This document shows positions 61,422-64,000 of a stretch of 64,000 nucleotides of DNA, piece after piece. Location: contig DATAGZ010000011.1 of assembly GCA_036263455.1 (NCBI GenBank), forward strand, positions 1 to 64,000, given 5' to 3'. The position numbers and the translations under genes were made by a program. The stretch's first letter is position 1. The number at the start of each line of letters is the position of its first letter. A model generated the notes under the pieces. It searched no databases. It was not told where the DNA came from and was given only the letters and a program-made list of their open reading frames with translations. Source of the stretch: DATAGZ01 sp036263455 (lineage in GTDB: Bacteria > Pseudomonadota > Alphaproteobacteria > Dongiales > Dongiaceae).

Positions 61422-61951
61422 GCCAGATCCTTCCAAAAATAAATGCCGGAGACATAACTGCCGCGCACGCGGGCGTAATGAGGATGCGTACCCAGCTCGG
61501 TATATCCTAGCGAGCGGTAGAGCTGCACCGCCGCCTGCTGGGTGGCGCGGACATCGAGATTGATGACGCTCGCGCCCAGTTCCTTAGCCCATTCCTCGGC
61601 GGCAAGCGTCAGTTGGCGGGCGAGCCCATGCCCGCGCGCCCAAGGTGCGACGAAACTAGTAGTCAGCTGAATCGTATGCGCCTGCGCCTCGTTATTCTTC
61701 CCCGGGCGTTGCAATTGACATGATCCCGCGATGATATGATCGAGCCGCGCCACGATCAGGTGGCGGTCGGGAATAAGCAGAACGCCTTTCCAATAAGCTT
61801 CCATGACATCGCGGTATGGCGGATCGATCCAGCCGAATCCGCCACCCGCCTCGATGGCCGCCACCGCCGCATCGATCAGATCCGCGAGATCCGCCCGGGA
61901 AAGCGCGGTCGCCCGCTCGATCCTGGTCAGGCTCGGCGCGATATCGCTCAC
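61418..61951 (-). CDS. GNAT family N-acetyltransferase inside the his operon
   Basis: 177 residues from the GTG at 61951; a GTG at 61960 would add three. The GNAT acetyl-CoA motif A is visible around LTTSFVAPWARGHGLARQLTLAAEEWAKELGA, with R/QxxGxG/A-like ARGHGLA. The C-terminal LYRSLGYTELG is typical motif B. The start overlaps the hisH stop (GTGA) and its stop overlaps hisA (ATGA), so it is fully embedded and cotranslated. It is not a histidine-pathway enzyme. The substrate is unknown. Confidence 0.85.
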   Translation of the reverse strand: MSDIAPSLTRIERATALSRADLADLIDAAVAAIEAGGGFGWIDPPYRDVMEAYWKGVLLIPDRHLIVARLDHIIAGSCQLQRPGKNNEAQAHTIQLTTSFVAPWARGHGLARQLTLAAEEWAKELGASVINLDVRATQQAAVQLYRSLGYTELGTHPHYARVRGSYVSGIYFWKDLA

Positions 61952-62559
61952 GGCCGCCACGCGAGGAAGGCAGAAAGAAACTGCAGGCCGGCCGCGCCGC
62001 TTTTTTCGGGGTGGAACTGCACGCCCATCATATTATCGCGGCGCACCGCCGCGACGATCGTTCCGCCATAAGCCGATTCTCCGATGACATCCTTCGGTTC
62101 ATATCCGGTCAAGTGATAGGAATGGACGAAATAGAAGCTGCGCCCCTGGATTACCGGCAAGCCGTCACTCTCTTGCCATGTCACGTCCGCCCATCCGATA
62201 TGGGGAATCTTGCCGCGGCTGGGTTCGAGCGCGGTGATCTCCCCCGCGATCCAGCCCAAGCCGGGTGTTTCGCCGAATTCTCTTCCCCGCTCGGCCATGA
62301 GCTGCATGCCAACGCAAATACCCAGGAAAGGCTTGCCCTTGTCCGCGACTTCGGCGTGCAGGGCTTCTATCAGCCCTTTCCGCGCCGCAAGCTGGCGGCG
62401 GCATTCCCGAAAAGCGCCAACGCCGGGAAGGACAATATGACTCGCCGCCGCGAGCGCGGCAGGATCGGCACTCAGCGTGATCTCGGCACCACAGGCCGCT
62501 AGAGCATTCGAAGCTGACTGGATGTTACCGGCGCCATAATCGATCAGAGCGACCTTCAC
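61948..62559 (-). CDS. hisH: Imidazole glycerol phosphate synthase glutaminase subunit HisH
   Basis: 203 residues, a class I glutamine amidotransferase. It supplies ammonia to HisF. The catalytic Cys is in FLGICVGMQL, the His in GVQFHPEKS, with the Glu two residues later. LIDYGAGNIQS opens the protein. The GTG start at 62559 overlaps the hisB stop (GTGA), with AAGGGAG upstream. A much longer upstream extension overlaps hisB and is rejected. Confidence 0.95.
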   Translation of the reverse strand: MKVALIDYGAGNIQSASNALAACGAEITLSADPAALAAASHIVLPGVGAFRECRRQLAARKGLIEALHAEVADKGKPFLGICVGMQLMAERGREFGETPGLGWIAGEITALEPSRGKIPHIGWADVTWQESDGLPVIQGRSFYFVHSYHLTGYEPKDVIGESAYGGTIVAAVRRDNMMGVQFHPEKSGAAGLQFLSAFLAWRP

Positions 62560-63164
62560 AGGACTCCCTTGGTGGAGGGAACCCCACTGCGGCGCGGGTC
62601 GATTTCCCACGCCATGCGCAGCGCGCGCGCGAGCGCTTTGAAGCAGGCTTCGATCATGTGATGATTGTTCACGCCATAGAGGCATTCCACATGGAGCGTC
62701 AGGCCGGCCTTCTGGGCGAGTGCCTGAAAAAATTCCCTGAACAGCTCGGTATCCATCTTGCCCAATCGCGGCTGGCTGAATTTGACTTTCCATACCAGAT
62801 AGGGCCGATTTGAAATATCGACAATCACACGCGCCAGCGCCTCGTCGAGCGGGACATGGGCCTCGCCCCATCGCCGGATGCCGGCACGGTTGCCCAGCGC
62901 CTTGGCGATAGCCTCTCCCAGGACCAAGCCGGTATCCTCGACCGTGTGATGGCCGTCGATGTGCAGATCTCCCCGTGTGGAAAGATCGATATCCATGATG
63001 CCATGGCGCGCCAGCTGCTCGAGCATGTGATCGAAGAAGCCGATACCCGTTGCGATGGCGGCCTGTCCCGAGCCGTCGAGATCCACCGCCGCGCGAATCT
63101 CGGTTTCCTTGGTGTTGCGGGTTACCGTCGCCCTGCGCAGGGAAACCTCCGCTTCATATCCCAT
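62556..63164 (-). CDS. hisB: Imidazoleglycerol-phosphate dehydratase
   Basis: 202 residues, monofunctional HisB. It dehydrates imidazole glycerol phosphate, the sixth step of histidine synthesis, with a di-manganese site. The His-rich metal motifs are in GFFDHMLEQLARHG, DGHHTVEDTG and NNHHMIEACFKALA. The ATG at 63164 gives the usual N-terminus; 32 upstream in-frame codons overlap gabT and are rejected. It follows gabT by 22 bases. hisE and hisD are not in the window. Confidence 0.95.
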   Translation of the reverse strand: MGYEAEVSLRRATVTRNTKETEIRAAVDLDGSGQAAIATGIGFFDHMLEQLARHGIMDIDLSTRGDLHIDGHHTVEDTGLVLGEAIAKALGNRAGIRRWGEAHVPLDEALARVIVDISNRPYLVWKVKFSQPRLGKMDTELFREFFQALAQKAGLTLHVECLYGVNNHHMIEACFKALARALRMAWEIDPRRSGVPSTKGVL

Positions 63165-63186
63165 GCTGTCTCTCGCTCTCGGATGG

Positions 63187-64000
63187 TCAGGCGACGCGGG
63201 CCGTGCTTCCGACGCATTCCGCGAGCGAGCGCTCGAGAATATCCATGCCTTCTGCGACAAGCTTGTCGGAGGTGGTCAGGGGCATCAGGAAGCGCAGCAC
63301 GTTGCCGTTGATTCCGCAGGAAAGCAGGATAAGGCCGTTCTGCTGCGCCTGCAGCACGACCGCTTTGGTCAGATCCGCATCGGGCGCGCCGCCCTCCTTG
63401 ACGATTTCCACGGCGATCATGGCGCCCAGGCCGCGGATGTCGCCGAGATGAGCACCGACCCGGTTATGGCCCTTCATCTGCTGCAACCGAGTAATCAGGA
63501 ATTTCCCCAATTGGTTGGCGCGCTCGACCAAGCCTTCTTCTTCGATGACATCGAGAACGGCATTGGCCGCGGCGCAGGCTACCGGATTACCGGCATAGGT
63601 GCCGCCCAGCCCGCCTGGCCCCGGCGCATCCATGATCTCCGCACGTCCCACCACGGCGGATAAGGGGAAGCCACCCGCGAGCGATTTGGCCACCGCCATC
63701 AGATCCGGGATGACGCCGCTATGCTCGATCGCAAACATTCTCCCCGTGCGGGCAAATCCTGTCTGGATCTCATCCACAATGAACACGATGCCGTGCTTGG
63801 TGCAGATCTCACGAAGGGCGCGCATCAGCTCGAAGGGAACGATATTGAACCCGCCTTCGCCCTGCACCGGCTCGATGACGATCGCCGCGACATGCTCGGG
63901 CGCGATATCGGCGCGGAACAATGTCTCAAGCGCCTCGAGCGCGGCAGGAACCTGCTCGGCGCGATGAGGAAAGGCGACGTGATAAATGTCGGCGGGAAAA
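63187..64000 (-). CDS. gabT: 4-aminobutyrate aminotransferase, 3' portion (partial)
   Basis: At least 271 residues; the 5' end is beyond the right edge. PLP fold type I, class III. It transaminates GABA to succinate semialdehyde. The segment begins FPADIYHVAFPHRAE. AAIVIEPVQGEGGF and FIVDEIQTGFARTG carry cofactor residues, and the PLP Lys is in MAVAKSLAGGFPLSAV. GGTYAGNPVACAAA is typical. Related class III enzymes such as acetylornithine or putrescine transaminase are possible but less likely. It ends 22 bases before hisB on the same strand. Confidence 0.9.
   Translation of the reverse strand, partial: FPADIYHVAFPHRAEQVPAALEALETLFRADIAPEHVAAIVIEPVQGEGGFNIVPFELMRALREICTKHGIVFIVDEIQTGFARTGRMFAIEHSGVIPDLMAVAKSLAGGFPLSAVVGRAEIMDAPGPGGLGGTYAGNPVACAAANAVLDVIEEEGLVERANQLGKFLITRLQQMKGHNRVGAHLGDIRGLGAMIAVEIVKEGGAPDADLTKAVVLQAQQNGLILLSCGINGNVLRFLMPLTTSDKLVAEGMDILERSLAECVGSTARVA

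Noticed and set aside
1..64000. CRISPR array, integrase, transposase, prophage or tRNA-flanked insertion
   Set aside because: No regularly spaced repeats, no mobile-element protein and no tRNA gene were recognised. The glycan island has no mobility signature and its base composition looks like that of its neighbours by eye.

Overview
The window is a gene-dense, GC-rich (roughly 60%) piece of an alphaproteobacterial chromosome. It starts inside a 16S rRNA gene whose 5' end is of alphaproteobacterial type. A DUF2336 protein, a phasin, the lgt-MidA-pgeF cluster, hrcA-grpE opposite rph-rdgB, and an NDUFA9-like protein next to hisF suggest Rhodospirillales or Acetobacterales, but genus and species cannot be read from the sequence. 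No tRNA, CRISPR array, insertion sequence, integrase or phage gene was recognised. The only stretch longer than 300 bases without a protein gene is the rRNA leader and promoter at the left edge.

Layout. 1-0.47 kb: 16S rRNA 5' end (minus), its leader and a divergent promoter. 0.5-11 kb: pirin, Lrp/AsnC regulator, ilvE, an OmpR/EnvZ-type two-component pair, DUF2336 protein, apt, mmsA, a frameshifted lipoprotein gene, phasin, proC and a YbjN-like gene. 11-14.5 kb: a 1067-residue RTX protein with no secretion genes beside it. 14.5-21 kb: ubiK opposite lgt, then MidA-like methyltransferase, pgeF, prs, rplY, pth, ychF. 21-29 kb: a surface-glycan island with CDP-glucose synthesis and 4,6-dehydration, a sulfotransferase, an APH-fold phosphotransferase, an SDR, a two-subunit transketolase, and a GtrA/GtrB-type pair. 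29-32 kb: an operon for a hydroxy acid or sugar acid (D-2-hydroxyacid dehydrogenase, beta-hydroxyacid dehydrogenase, SMP-30 lactonase). 32-39 kb: choline uptake (choXWV plus a HAD phosphatase) divergent from choline oxidation (betB-betA). 39-52 kb: dprA, topA, cupin, DMT exporter, RNase R, S41 peptidase, DUF2231 protein, two aldo/keto reductases, DoxX, pmbA. 52-55 kb: an aromatic amino acid operon (chorismate mutase-hisC-tyrA). 55-59 kb: hrcA-grpE opposite rph-rdgB-moeB. 59-64 kb: hisB-hisH-GNAT-hisA-hisF-NDUFA9-like, with the 3' part of gabT at the right edge.

How it works together. Most neighbours are cotranscribed with 4-base ATGA/GTGA overlaps. Most convergent pairs meet within a few bases or overlap. 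Several promoters share a TTGCT(A/T) -35, a 17-bp spacer and a TATA-like -10. The choline genes form a complete import-and-oxidise route to glycine betaine. The 21-29 kb island is the most unusual region: a two-subunit TPP enzyme beside CDP-4-keto-6-deoxyglucose formation suggests a branched or chain-extended deoxysugar, perhaps sulfated and carried on undecaprenyl phosphate. That proposal is inference.

Points to examine first: a perfect intrinsic-terminator hairpin inside the apparent 5' end of the phosphotransferase gene (23931-23963), with a Shine-Dalgarno before an ATA codon just downstream; a single-base frameshift in the lipoprotein gene at about 8173; RNase R lacking its N-terminal helix-turn-helix; and a GNAT gene spliced into the his operon.
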